Positions 10,890 to 20,808 of a DNA stretch of 64,000 nt are shown in pieces. The position numbers and the translations under genes are program-made. The stretch covers positions 2,604,001-2,668,000 of the forward strand of contig JAUPSS010000003.1 in assembly GCA_040285825.1 (NCBI GenBank), read 5' to 3'. This stretch comes from Eukaryota sp. TZLM1-RC. Taxonomy: Eukaryota > Metamonada: BaSk clade. How positions within the stretch are numbered: position 1 is the first letter of the stretch; each line of letters opens with the position of its first letter. The notes beneath the pieces were generated by a model that saw nothing but the letters and a program-made list of their open reading frames with translations, made no database searches and was not told the origin of the DNA.

Positions 10890-11073
10890 GCGTTCACGGA
10901 TTCAATTTGCCATTATTAATAGATTACCTCGGCTTTTCAATCAAATTAGAGAAGCTTTAGCTAGACAGCAAGCAGATCAAGATTTTGTAGAGGAAATCTT
11001 GGTTTAATGATAGTCGTCCCATTAGTATTGAGTTAATTTAATTAAGTGTGCAAATTCAATAAATACAAATTTA
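10890..11073 (+). mobile_element. 5'-truncated LINE (subfamily I) insertion with 10-bp target duplication
   Basis: 184 bp beginning GCGTTCACGGATTCAATTTG and ending in the common LINE tail (GTGTGCAAATTCAATAAATA). TTAAATGCTG stands on both sides (10880-10889 and 11074-11083). The duplicated locus at 41784-41793 has a single TTAAATGCTG and no insert, so this is a clean insertion with a known empty site. The coding part is the last 30-odd residues of the LINE ORF (IIN.LP..FN.IREALARQQ). Confidence 0.85.
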
Positions 11074-11379
11074 TTAAATGCTGAATCTCACACTTATAAT
11101 GTCCTTTGCCCATTTGCTTTTTCCTTACATGGAACGCTTGTACCACTTGGTTAATCCTTTTTGGATGATTTTGTTGAAATTGTAAAACAACGTACTGGAG
11201 GAATTTGACAACACGTTTTGGCAGAACAGAATGGTATTTTCAATTTTTAAAGGTGTTGTCCCGATATTGTCTTCTGGTTTATTATCTCTTGGTCGCTTTT
11301 TAAAGGAAAATCTTCCAGTCAAATTTTGTTGGCTGATTCGGGATATGAAGATTTAGGATTTTAGTTTTTTTTGTCACAT

Positions 11380-11960
11380 TTGAAATTTATTTTCAACGCT
11401 AACAAAACATTAAACAAAAAAACTAAAACTCAATATCCTCAATACACGCATCAACATCATCAAATCTTTTAAGCGCGCGATTTTCATACTCTATTCCTAA
11501 TTGTAACAGTGCTGTGGTCAATATATCTGGAATTTCTTTAAGAATACTAAAACAATTCTATTGTGCCAGAAATTGAAGTTCAATTCTTTTCTTGCTCTTT
11601 CTTTTATTAAACTTCTGAAACCTTCAAGAAATTTAATACCAGATATTCCAATGTTAGCAAAAAGAGAAACAGCAAATGGAACCAACTGATATTTGACATA
11701 CTCAACACGTCCTAGCTGAGATAAGGGTTAATTGTACTGTTTGATTTTGCACTTTTCAGCAAAGCAAAGTGGAGCTTCATCTCTTTTAGCAAAATCAATT
11801 GCTGAGTCTTTACAAACATCAACAGTGACAACATCAACAACATTGAACACACCATCAGACCCAGGGGTAATTAAATCAGCACGGCGTTTCCCAAAAGTAT
11901 TTTAATCTTCTTTTTCAGATGACAACCTTCGCACAAAAGGTTCAACAAAAGCTTCATTTT
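11380..11960 (-). mobile_element. LINE remnant (subfamily III), C-terminal region
   Basis: Reverse-strand remnant of the same element that is better preserved at 42133-42645. It encodes the restriction-endonuclease-like segment and terminal region that ends in DDVDACIEDIEF there. The reading frame is broken by small indels here. 5' truncated near 11960. Confidence 0.6.
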
Positions 11961-12549
11961 AGTTTTTGTGTTAGGTTTGTTTAAAGTAATAAATTTCAAT
12001 AGTTGATGAAAAAAAAGTATTTTAATTTAATGATTAAGGTTTAGAAGGAGTCTTCAATAGTTGTTTTGGGGAATTTTGTTTCTTATTTGTTTTGTTTTGT
12101 ATTTACGTGGAAAATAAATGTTTATTTAACTTTTAATTTATTCCAAAAAAATTAAATTGAATGCCAGAATAATCCATAAATGGAATAAATTAAACTGAAA
12201 CTTAATAGGAACCAATTTAATTCAAATAAAATAATTAAGAAACATTATTTTAAATGAGGATAAACCTTTTGAAGAGTTCATGACAGGTAGAATATTTGAA
12301 AATAGACACGAAAAAATCAAAATAAAATAATTCACAAAAACAATTGTAAAATAAATAAAAACTAAATTCACTGCAAAAAATGATTTTTAAAATATTATTT
12401 AATACTGCAAACTTAAAATACATCATCTTGCACATAATTATTGTACCCGTAGAAGACACTGAAGTGAGAAATTCAACTTCAGAGTGTTGTAGTGTACACC
12501 TTGTAATGAACACAAAATTTATACAAAACAAATAAACAAAGCAAAACTA

Positions 12550-13008
12550 TCATAGTCCCTTAAATGCTGTGCACATTAAGAAACACATAACAGTAATGGC
12601 AAGAGCGACAAGAATATAAACTGACCAAATGCCCCAGAAGCAGAAATCACGAAGGAAAGTATCACAAACTTTGGCACCAAATGTTTGTACATTGAAGATG
12701 ATAAACCATACAAGCACAAAAAGTCCGATGACTCCTCCGATAGTCTTGACAGTCTTATCACGATCCTTGTCATCAGTAGCACCTCTGATCAAAGGAATGG
12801 TAGACGAGAAAACTTGAGAGGGAATCGATGTCAAACCGTAAATAAAGGCGAACAAAGCCAATGGTCGATCACATTCAGCATCATTGAACAAGTAAATCAG
12901 ACCAACAACAAGAAAACCTAGATGTAGAATCATGAACAGAATGTTGAATACGATTGCAGCAATAAACTGACGCTTAGCAGCTTTGATCATGGCAGAAAAT
13001 GGATCCAT
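12550..13008 (-). CDS. Four-helix membrane protein of unknown function, copy 1 (152 aa)
   Basis: 152 residues with four hydrophobic segments at about 18-42 (AAIVFNILFMILHLGFLVVG), 50-68, 88-108 (GGVIGLFVLVWFIIFNVQTF) and 125-147 (SVYILVALAITVMCFLMCTA). Short charged loops (DDKDRDKTVK between helices 2 and 3) and N-terminal MDPFSAMIKAAKRQ. Topology is tetraspan-like, but there is no CCG motif of tetraspanins or claudin signature that I can see. ATG start, TAG stop. The gene lies inside a segmental duplication and is surrounded by LINE fragments; its partner at 43266-43724 differs by a single residue (K versus E), so both may be functional. I do not recognise the family. Confidence 0.7.
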   Translation of the reverse strand: MDPFSAMIKAAKRQFIAAIVFNILFMILHLGFLVVGLIYLFNDAECDRPLALFAFIYGLTSIPSQVFSSTIPLIRGATDDKDRDKTVKTIGGVIGLFVLVWFIIFNVQTFGAKVCDTFLRDFCFWGIWSVYILVALAITVMCFLMCTAFKGL

Positions 13009-13079
13009 TACGTGTGTCGAGACAGAAATAACAAATTGATAATCAATAATTTCATTTCAAAATAAGCATCCTCCTTCAA

Positions 13080-14666
13080 TCCCTCTTCAATTTTGGATAA
13101 AAAATGTTCTGATCAAGAAATCTGAAAATCTTGTTGAAAATAAAGATTGTTCTAGAATGAAGAAACGCTTTCACAAATGTTCCAACTGCCGAAAAGAGGG
13201 ACAAAATGTCCGAACGTGTCCCAATGTTGGAAAACATGATGTTGCAAATTCTGGAAAAAATGCAGAAAAAAATTTACCAGAAGAATTGAATCTGAAGAAA
13301 AATCAATCAGTGATCCTCCTCAAGTTGTCGCAAAACCAGTGACCAATTGTATCAAACACAAAATTTGCAGCAATTGTGGTGTTTCTTTCAGAAAAAATAC
13401 AAAAGGTAAAACTGCTGATGGATGCTTGAAATGTCCAATAGAAGACGATTACCGTCCTCCCATAGAAATCCCCCAAGAAATAAATCCGTCGAAATGCAAT
13501 GCATTTTCTTTTTTTTAAAAGATTTTCGGATCAATTATGTAAGGGAAAATATTCTATCAACATTTTCTGGCGATTCTTTGGTTCTTTGTATGCTCCTTTT
13601 GAACAAAATTTCGTTGAAAACATTGTAGAATTAACTTATAATGTACCAAGAAAACTGTCATCAGAATTTGAGCAAAGTTTTCGAAGATAAATGCTTTGAT
13701 AACAAGTGGTCTACTGCTTGTCTACTTTAAATCAAAGCTCCCAACAATCAACAGACTATAGATAGTCTCAAAATCCTACATCCATTTGAAAACCCAATAA
13801 TGGATCAAAATTATTGTGGAGATTATTGGGAAAGCTATCCATTGATGACAGCCGAGGTATTTTTAGTAATCAAAAAGTGACCTCACGGAAAGTCTGCAGG
13901 TCTTTCGGGGCTTTTTATTGATCATATCACAGCTGCGGTAACTCCTTTAGAAAATTGTCTAATTTTATTAACATATTTTTTAATAGAGTTTTATCTGGTC
14001 AACTCAAATATGCTCTGAATTGTTCGAAATTGATAACTTGCCAATCTTCATTACATGATGCTGTTAGAGACACTGTTTTTAATATGACACGAACTGCAAG
14101 AATATCGTGTATCAAAGAGCCTCTGCTGAAGGAAACACTGTCATTGAATAATTTTGGTTCTCATGATAGAGGTGATGTATTCTGTAATTTGATTGATAAT
14201 TATGAAGCTGTTGTTGACTTTTTCTCCTGTAATGTTGAAATTGACACTTTGGTTCACAGATGAAAACTTAATTCTGTAAGTGCTCTTGAATTTAAAGCCA
14301 AAGAAAAACATAGAAATTGTGACAAAGATATCGAAAAAGCTAATGCTGGTAGAAATACACCACTGGTTTTTATTGCTTTCCCATCTTCGATAAACGGAAG
14401 ACTATCAGTACAAGCAGTAACTTTTTTGAATAATTTTCAAAAAATTGTTCAGGAAAAAGCAATGAAAAGATTTAATATTTTTTTATGGCTCTCTTGAATT
14501 CCCTTTCTCATTTTTAATAGATTGCCTCGGTTGTTCAATCGAATTAGAGAAAGTTTAGCGAAACAGCAAGCAGATCAAGATTTTGTAGCGGACAGCTTGG
14601 TTCAATGAATTGCGTCCCATTAATCATGAGTTAATTTAATTAAGTGTGCAAATTCAATAAATACCT
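13080..14666 (+). mobile_element. LINE I remnant with internal deletion and intact 3' tail
   Basis: Starts with a Cys-rich segment (CSNCRKEGQNVRTCP, then CSNCGVSF) typical of the nucleic-acid-binding N-terminal part of LINE proteins, continues to pre-RT sequence (RVLSGQ), then jumps directly to the post-RT knuckle (LKYALNCSKLIT, then HDAVRDTVFNM), so the RT catalytic core is missing. The endonuclease-like segment (NNFGSHDRGDVFCNLIDN) follows. It ends in AATTAAGTGTGCAAATTCAATAAATA, the 3' end shared by all subfamily I copies. Many stops. Non-autonomous. Confidence 0.7.
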
Positions 14667-15110
14667 ATTCCATTATTATCTAATCCCATTGAAACATTTT
14701 TTGCTATCTTACGACGACGTGTTCGAAAAGAGTCTTCTCTTTACCCATTTGCTCCTCCAACACAAGTGATTTTGTCATGCTTATAGAGCTTGAGAAATTA
14801 TGATTGTATTTCGTTGTTTGAACATGCGGGTTCGCTTAACAGAAAGCTTTATGTTTCACCGTTTTTAAGTAATCCTAATCTTTTTGAGTATGTTAAATAG
14901 ATAAGAATAAGGTTATTTTTTATCACTATAATCTCAATAATCTTTCATTGATTACATATACAACAGTCTCTTCTTCCTGCTTCACGTCAACATTCTGTGA
15001 ACAGTGCCAACGAACATTATGGTAACGTTGGGACTGATCTCTCGTTCACTGATAGGCTTGTTGTCCTTTTGTCTAATCTCAACAGAATGCGCCTGCCAAT
15101 ATATTAACTA
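14667..15110 (+). pseudogene. Unidentified coding-like fragments
   Basis: Right after the LINE tail, plus-strand translation gives readable stretches with stops: one with LLSNPIETFFAILRRRVRKE at about 14670-14770 and one with NEHYGNVGTDLSFTDRLVVL at about 15000-15100. The NPIE...LRRRV pattern is reminiscent of the end of DDE transposases of the Tc1/mariner group, but too little is left to be sure. Just downstream (about 15120-15160) is a diverged LINE-like tail (TTTATTTTGTCAAGTGTGGA). Confidence 0.25.
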
Positions 15111-15453
15111 CTTTATTTATTGATTTATTTTGTCAAGTGTGGAAGTTTAATAACAATTAATTTATTTTTCGGAAAAAGAAACTGAAAAAACATTGGGGAA
15201 TTTTTCCATTCTGGTCCAAATTTTTGATAATGTGTGGAGGTTCCACCTTTGGGATTGTTGAAATGAATTGTTATTGAGTTACTTTAGAGTAATTTATCTT
15301 TAGCTTTCTAAAATGTGGACAGTCCCATATTGAGGCCATTGTAGATCAATATGTAGATGAAAGTGATCTCCTCACAGACAGTTTGTATATTTCACCCTAA
15401 CTCATAGGAACAAATATGCAATTAACATGCAACAATAATGAATGGAGCTTTAT

Positions 15454-16104
15454 CTAAGTTAATGGGACAAACATTACCTGCTCGCTTCTTTGTTCAGAGA
15501 CACTACCATCAGAGTGTTTCTTCAACAAATTCAATGTCTGACCCATACCAGAACTATCACTAACTGGTATACAGATTTGACCTCCAGGTTTGAGTTGATC
15601 AACAAGGGCAGGTGGTAACCTATCAGCAGCCGCACCAACGTGTATTGCATCATATGTGGCGTTAGGAGCATATCCCTTCTTTCCATCACCAATAATGAGT
15701 TTCGTTCTGCTTTCAAGCTTTGGATATTTTGATATGTTTTCACGAGCAAATGCAACGAGTTCAGGGTAAACTTCGATTCCTGTCACACTGCCTGTTGGAC
15801 CCACTAGTTCTGCCATTGTAGCTGTCAGATAGCCAGAGCCACACCCAACATCTAGAACGTTACATCCCTCTTTCAGACTGTTTTTAAGCAACTCCATCAT
15901 ACGAGCGTGGATGTGAGGAGCACTTATGGTCTGTCCGTATCCTATTGAAGCAGGTGCATCAATGTAAGCTGAAGCCTTTTCTCTCACAAAGTCCTTACGA
16001 TCAATAGCCCGCATAGCTTGTTCAATTCTTGTGTCTCTCAGCATGCCTTCAGCTTTAACTTGATCCACAAGATCATCGTTGGACGTTGCTGCTGTTCTAA
16101 ACAT
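15454..16104 (-). CDS. PCMT1: Protein-L-isoaspartate(D-aspartate) O-methyltransferase, copy 1
   Basis: 216 residues, normal PIMT length. It repairs proteins by methylating isoaspartyl residues with S-adenosylmethionine in the cytosol. The SAM-binding motif I is VLDVGCGSGYLTATM (residues about 85-99). The family segments IGYGQTISAPHIHARMMELL, YDAIHVGAAADRLP and LKPGGQICIPV are all present. ATG at 16104, TAG at 15454. Single exon. A second gene for the same enzyme lies at 18129-18782 on the other strand; the two share most motifs but differ at many positions, so the duplication is old. LINE fragments lie on both sides. Confidence 0.95.
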   Translation of the reverse strand: MFRTAATSNDDLVDQVKAEGMLRDTRIEQAMRAIDRKDFVREKASAYIDAPASIGYGQTISAPHIHARMMELLKNSLKEGCNVLDVGCGSGYLTATMAELVGPTGSVTGIEVYPELVAFARENISKYPKLESRTKLIIGDGKKGYAPNATYDAIHVGAAADRLPPALVDQLKPGGQICIPVSDSSGMGQTLNLLKKHSDGSVSEQRSEQVMFVPLT

Positions 16105-17429
16105 GATGGTTAGTTTTGCTCAGGACTGTACAGTTGTCAATAAACAGGAGGATATCTGTCCTTGTCATATTGGATGTGTATGAACTTGCTCAAACATTAG
16201 TTATAACTACACAATCATCTTTCAAACATTAACCATCAACTAAACTTTTCCTGAAATTTTCAATCAGTTTTGATGTTTGATTTAAACAAAAGAAATTATG
16301 AAGTCATCTCAGTATGTGCTTTGTAATCAACTTTTTGCACAAGGGCTAAAGATTATCTGAAACATTAACAATGACGGTTTGACTATCGTCAAATATAGCA
16401 TATTTTATGGTAACAAACGTGAACTCATATAGAGAACAACACTATGATTTGCTGAACGAAGCATGTCTTTTTGACTGTATTCGTCTTACCAAGATCTTGA
16501 ACTATATAATCTTTGATTTCAATAATCACATCTTGACAATTGGATTTGGATAATTATTAATAATGAAGATTTTTGCAAATTGTTAATTAAGATTTGTTTG
16601 CTTTAAGTTTACGTATCATTATAACAGTTGAATAAGGGACCGACACGTCTAACAAGTTCTGTTCTATTCAATACCAAGCAGCAATAGTTAGATGAAGCTG
16701 CCCAAAAGAATCATTGCCTGATGAAGCTCAGAAAAAGACCAGTGGAGGTATGTTGAATAATATTTTGTTCTTGACAAACATTTTTAATTGTTCATCGTTG
16801 ATTTTAGTCGTCTAAAATAAAAAGAGATTAAACAAGTAAGAATTATTTGTAGCTGAAACAAAATTTGAAAAGGTTGCAAATGTCCAAATTGTTACTCAAT
16901 CGTGATTACCTTTTACTACACAAAACCGTCATTTGTCATTCGAACAATCAAATGTTGCATTACCAGGACACTGATTCTCACTAATCTGGTAATTTATACT
17001 CCTAAGAGTATCAAAATCATCATGTGGTATCAAAAAGCACTGACTTGGGGTTGACTTAGGGTCATGTGAATACAATTCTTTTGAACATATTCATCCACAT
17101 TTGGTTCAGCCGCATAAATTATGTCTTCATTACAAAGAGTCCTTGATGTTTACCCTATGTTTAAATTTGGCTGCCATAATTTAACGTCACCGAATACGTT
17201 TTCATTCGGGAATTCTGTCATTTTGATTTATCCAAAACAGTCGAAATTAAACGAAAACAGATCTAGTTATGAATTTCAATAGAAAAGTGAGTGATCTATT
17301 TATAATCATGTCAATGTTACCTTCTGCAAATGATGGATCTGTAGACAGTCCTTGTTACCCAATTTGTGTCGAATTGTTTTTTGGGAAATTGTGTGTTGTT
17401 TCTATTTTGATGATAATGTTTTATATTTT
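16105..17429. other. Intergenic DNA
   Basis: Promoter of the first methyltransferase gene on the left, then AT-rich DNA without an open frame or a repeat I recognise. Confidence 0.45.
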
Positions 17430-18026
17430 TTTACACTGTTTTCAATATGGCACAAACTGCAAGGATATTGTGTATCAAAGAGCCCTTGCTGGAGGAAACA
17501 ATTTCTCTGAATAATTTTGGTTCTGATGATAGAGGTGATGTATACTGTGATTGGATTGATCATTCTGAAGCTATTGTTGACTTTGTCTCATGTAATGTTG
17601 CAAATGATACTTTGGTTCACAGAAGAAAACTTAATCCGGTGGCTGCTCTGGATTTCAAAGCAAAAGAGAAACATAGAAAATATGATAAAGATATTGAAGA
17701 GGCAAATGTCGATAGAAATACACAGCTGGTTTGTATTGCTTTCCCATTTTCGATAAATGGAAGATTATCAGTTGAAGCAGAAACTTTTTTGAATGACTTC
17801 TAAAAAATTGTGCAAGAAACAACAATGAGAAGATTTGATATATTTTTATGGCGTTCACGGATTCAATTTGCCATTATTAATAGATTACCACGTATTTTCA
17901 ATCGAATAAGAGAAGCTTTAGCTAGACAGCAAGCAGATCAAGATTTTGTAGAGGAAATCTTGATTCAATGATAGTCGTCCCATTAGTTATGCGTTAATTT
18001 AATTAAGTGTGCAAATTCAATAAATA
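17430..18026 (+). mobile_element. LINE I copy, 5' truncated, best-preserved C-terminus
   Basis: Open from 17447 to 17803, then one TAA, then the rest of the same frame. Encodes ARILCIKEPLLEETISLNNF, the endonuclease-like segment SDDRGDVYCDWIDHSEAIVD, KAKEKHRKYDKDIEEA and the last block IREALARQQADQDFVEEIL. The D(V) ... (V)D ... K..KY order fits the restriction-like endonuclease of R2-type LINEs. Ends in the shared tail GTGTGCAAATTCAATAAATA. Starts abruptly within the knuckle region, as expected of 5' truncation. Confidence 0.7.
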
Positions 18027-18047
18027 AATTTTTTTATATTTTGTATC

Positions 18048-18085
18048 TCTCAAAATTTTATTTATTGAATTTGCACACTCAAAAT
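18048..18085 (-). mobile_element. Short inverted LINE tail
   Basis: TTTATTGAATTTGCACACTC is the reverse complement of the subfamily I LINE 3' end. It faces the LINE at 17430-18026 tail to tail, 43 bp before the start codon of the second methyltransferase gene, so it lies in that gene's 5' UTR or promoter. Confidence 0.55.
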
Positions 18086-18128
18086 GGAATTAATTTGACA
18101 AGAAATTTCTCTCTCAACGTACACATCA

Positions 18129-18782
18129 ATGTTTCGATCATCATCATCATCGAGCAATGAACAGTTGATAGCTGAACTGAAAGCGGAACGAATGCTCACC
18201 AGTAAACGTGTAGAAGATACAATGAGGTACATTGATAGAAAGCACTTCGTCAAAAGTTCATCTGAAGCTTATGTCAATGCACCAGCAGGTATTGGACATG
18301 GACAAACCATCTCAGCCCCTCACATACACTCTTACATGCTGGAACTGCTTAAAGATAAAATTGTCCCTGGGGCATCAGTTCTAGATGTAGGTTGTGGAAG
18401 TGGTTATTTAACAGCTGCGCTGGCACATATGGTCGGTCCATCAGGTCGTGTTACGGCCATAGATCGCCATGCAGAACTTGTTAGTTTTGCTGAGTTCAAT
18501 GTATCAAAGTTTCCTGAACTTGTAAATCGGATAACTTTCACAACAGGTGATGGGAAGCAGGGCTATGAGAAGAACGCACCCTATGATGCTATCCATGTTG
18601 GTGCAACAGCTAAAAGAATACCAGACTCACTGATTCATCAGTTAAAACCTGATGGTTTGTTATGCATTCCTGTAGAAGATTCTCATGGCGCAGGGCAAAG
18701 TTTACTTCTTGTCAAGAAGAATGCAGATGGATCCATTTCTGAAAAGAAGACACTGGGAGTTCGTTTCGTGCCCCTTGTTTAA
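18129..18782 (+). CDS. PCMT1: Protein-L-isoaspartate(D-aspartate) O-methyltransferase, copy 2
   Basis: 217 residues, intact. Motif I is VLDVGCGSGYLTAALAHMVG; also IGHGQTISAPHIHSYMLELL, GDGKQGYEKNAPYDAIHVGA and LKPDGLLCIPVEDS. The N-terminus is Ser-rich (MFRSSSSSSNEQ) where copy 1 has MFRTAATSND. Same reaction as copy 1. ATG at 18129, TAA at 18780. The gene begins about 100 bp after two tail-to-tail LINE ends, so its promoter must be short or lie inside transposon sequence. The two copies may differ in expression rather than activity, since the motifs that bind SAM and substrate are conserved in both. Confidence 0.95.
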   Translation: MFRSSSSSSNEQLIAELKAERMLTSKRVEDTMRYIDRKHFVKSSSEAYVNAPAGIGHGQTISAPHIHSYMLELLKDKIVPGASVLDVGCGSGYLTAALAHMVGPSGRVTAIDRHAELVSFAEFNVSKFPELVNRITFTTGDGKQGYEKNAPYDAIHVGATAKRIPDSLIHQLKPDGLLCIPVEDSHGAGQSLLLVKKNADGSISEKKTLGVRFVPLV

Positions 18783-19530
18783 CAGAAGCTATCTCTCTTG
18801 TTTATTAGTTTATTGAGGTTAATTGTGTAAATGTCTTTATTAGGCGCTCTTTTTTATTTGATTTTTTGGTCATCTAATTCTACTCTTTTCTGTTAGTGTT
18901 ATGGTAATTTTTCATTTTAATTTATTGAAATAATTGTGCCTTAAATCAGTTGGTGACAGACAAACTTATTTAGTGACGACACCTGTGCAAACTTCCACTG
19001 TTGTTGGACTTATTTATTTAATGGAAACATTGGTATATACTGTGCCTCACTTCATTACAAATGACTGTAGATGACGTGACCGATTTACCAAACACCATGA
19101 ACTGGCATTTTCACGTTCTAAAACACACTGCCATAACACAATTAGATCACTAGTGACTCTTTTCCGAACTCACAACTACCATTAAAATACTCTTGTGGCG
19201 TTTGGTAATTTAAAAGAAACAGAAGAACCATATCATTTAATTTACTTTTAGCCAACCCATGATTATTCATTTCTTTGCGCTAGAATAACATCTGGACAAG
19301 GTTTTTTCTGTCACTCAGCCACTTCTGCACTTTCTACTGTGCAAGAACAACGTTAAATTCCCGCTCATTATTATCAAAAGCATTGTCCATTGACCAGTAC
19401 TTGGGTCGATTATTGTTTTTTGTTTGTTTCATTCAAGGATGTGTTGAAATCGGGGAACAATATGATGACAATCTATTGAATGCTGATAAACAATGAGACA
19501 AACTGGACCAGCTGCAAAAATTAACTAATA
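18783..19530. other. Intergenic DNA
   Basis: 3' flank of the second methyltransferase gene, AT-rich, no gene or repeat recognised. Confidence 0.45.
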
Positions 19531-19770
19531 TTTATTGAATTTGCACACTTAATTAAAATAACTCATAACTAACGGGACGACTATCATTGAACCAAGATTT
19601 CCTCTACAAAATCTTGATCTGCTTGCTGTCTAGCTAAAGTCTCTTATTCGATTGAAAAACCGTGGTAATCTATTGATAATGGCAAATTGAATCCGTGAAC
19701 ACCATAAAAAAATATCAAATCTTTTCATTGTTTTTTCCTGCACCATCTTTTGGAAGTCATTCAAAAGTCA
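19531..19770 (-). mobile_element. LINE I tail, inverted, 5' truncated
   Basis: Reverse-strand copy of the last codons and 3' UTR of subfamily I: TATTTATTGAATTTGCACAC at its 3' end, then the complement of the FVEEILVQ end and of the block shared with 17850-18026. About 240 bp remain. Confidence 0.7.
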
Positions 19771-19940
19771 TTCTGCAAAATCACAATTCAAAATGCAAAT
19801 TCAATAAACAAAAAAAATCTGTTGAATCCTCTGCAAGAAATTCGTTAAATTTCCTCAGAACTCAAAACTATCTCCCTTGGTGATGCTATGTCACAAAACT
19901 CCATCCATATGATCCATATGATTGTAGCTTTGGGGAAAAT

Positions 19941-20020
19941 TGACAACGGTGGGACTCGAACCCACGCGGTTTCCCACTGCCGCCTTAAGACAGCGCCTTA
20001 GACCACTCGGCCACGTTGCC
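19941..20020 (-). tRNA. tRNA-Leu (anticodon AAG)
   Basis: Eighty nucleotides fold as a class II tRNA. The acceptor stem is GGCAACG with CGTTGTC (one G-U pair). The anticodon arm is CTGTC-TTAAGGC-GGCAG, giving anticodon AAG in the loop. A long variable arm (TGGGAAACCGCG region) and a T arm GTGGG-TTCGAGT-CCCAC are present. No intron. Reading downstream on the minus strand a TTTT run follows within a few bases, as an RNA polymerase III terminator should. Confidence 0.93.
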
Positions 20021-20031
20021 ACAACGAACTA

Positions 20032-20397
20032 CCGTGTTCCGAAAAATTATGGACCCACAAAATATGGCGACTAAAAAAATTGGCGAATTTCCAACGGCAT
20101 TCAAAAATTCGCCATTATTTTTCGCCCATTATTCATTTTTAAAAATAAAAAAAATAAAAATACCAGATTTATTTCAGAATCAATACTATAAAATAAAACA
20201 AATTAAATTGAAATTTGTATTTTGCGTTCAATTTATATTTTTGAATTATAATTATTTATTTATTTTAATTTCAATTATGAACTATTTTTTGAAAAATTAT
20301 GGACCCATTTAATATGGCGACTAAAAAAATTGGCGAATTTTCAAAGGTGTTGTAAAATTCGCCATATTTTGTGGGTCCATAATTTTTCGGAACACGG
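20032..20397. mobile_element. MITE with 39-bp perfect terminal inverted repeats
   Basis: The ends are perfect inverted repeats of CCGTGTTCCGAAAAATTATG and the next 19 bases, bounded by TA on both sides, as in Tc1/mariner-type insertion (matching flanks could extend to ACTA). No coding capacity. The inner sequence carries a second, direct copy of the left-end block at about 20291-20345, so the element contains a smaller hairpin nested at its right side. It begins 11 bp from the 5' end of tRNA-Leu. Confidence 0.8.
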
Positions 20398-20562
20398 TAG
20401 TAATGCATAAAGTAGGTGTAGAAAACAGGGAATAAACAAAGGAAGTCCTAAAAAAATCCGTTTAAAATGCGCCTCAAGTCATCACAACAACCACCAAAAA
20501 AAACTTCAACGTTTATCACACGACTACAGTCCATGCAACTCAACCAATCTTGAGATAGTTGA

Positions 20563-20808
20563 TGTAGAGTATTTGACGAAGAACTAATTCATGTAACGGA
20601 AGACACAATTAAAGTGTACTTTTCAACAATGAAGATCGAAGCGCTCATTGGCAATTGAATTCTTGATGAATTTGAGGACCCTTTGAAGTCTTCAGAAACA
20701 GAATATGTATTGTCAGGAGGGACAGACATGGTAGAAAATGTAACAGTAGCTCTCAGCAAGAAGCCCCAGGAGTTTATCATTGAAATTCAAACCTCAGTTT
20801 TTGAATAA
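20563..20808 (+). pseudogene. C-terminal fragment of an unidentified conserved-looking protein
   Basis: Plus-strand frame with one internal TGA at 20656 and a natural TAA at 20806. It reads EELIHVTEDTIKVYFSTMKI, then, after the stop, FEDPLKSSETEYVLSGGTDM and ALSKKPQEFIIEIQTSVFE. The composition and continuity after the stop look like decayed coding DNA. I do not recognise the family. A short intron around 20656 that would remove the stop is not evident. Confidence 0.4.

Larger units (their letters stand above)
11074..14060. repeat. Segmental duplication, copy A (partner near 41.78-46.0 kb)
   Basis: About 3 kb is nearly identical to a second copy at about 41784-44425 plus 45530-45890. It includes LINE III (-), the small four-helix membrane protein gene, and the left part of a LINE I. 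The two copies differ by small indels and substitutions and by mobile insertions: copy A has the 184-bp LINE at its left edge, copy B has the 1.1-kb LTR element. Similarity fades to ordinary LINE-family divergence after about 14.06 kb. Confidence 0.8.

Noticed and set aside
12629-12921. Plus-strand frames opposite the membrane protein gene
   Set aside because: Shadows of the well-supported minus-strand gene; repeated at 43345-43637 only because the locus is duplicated.
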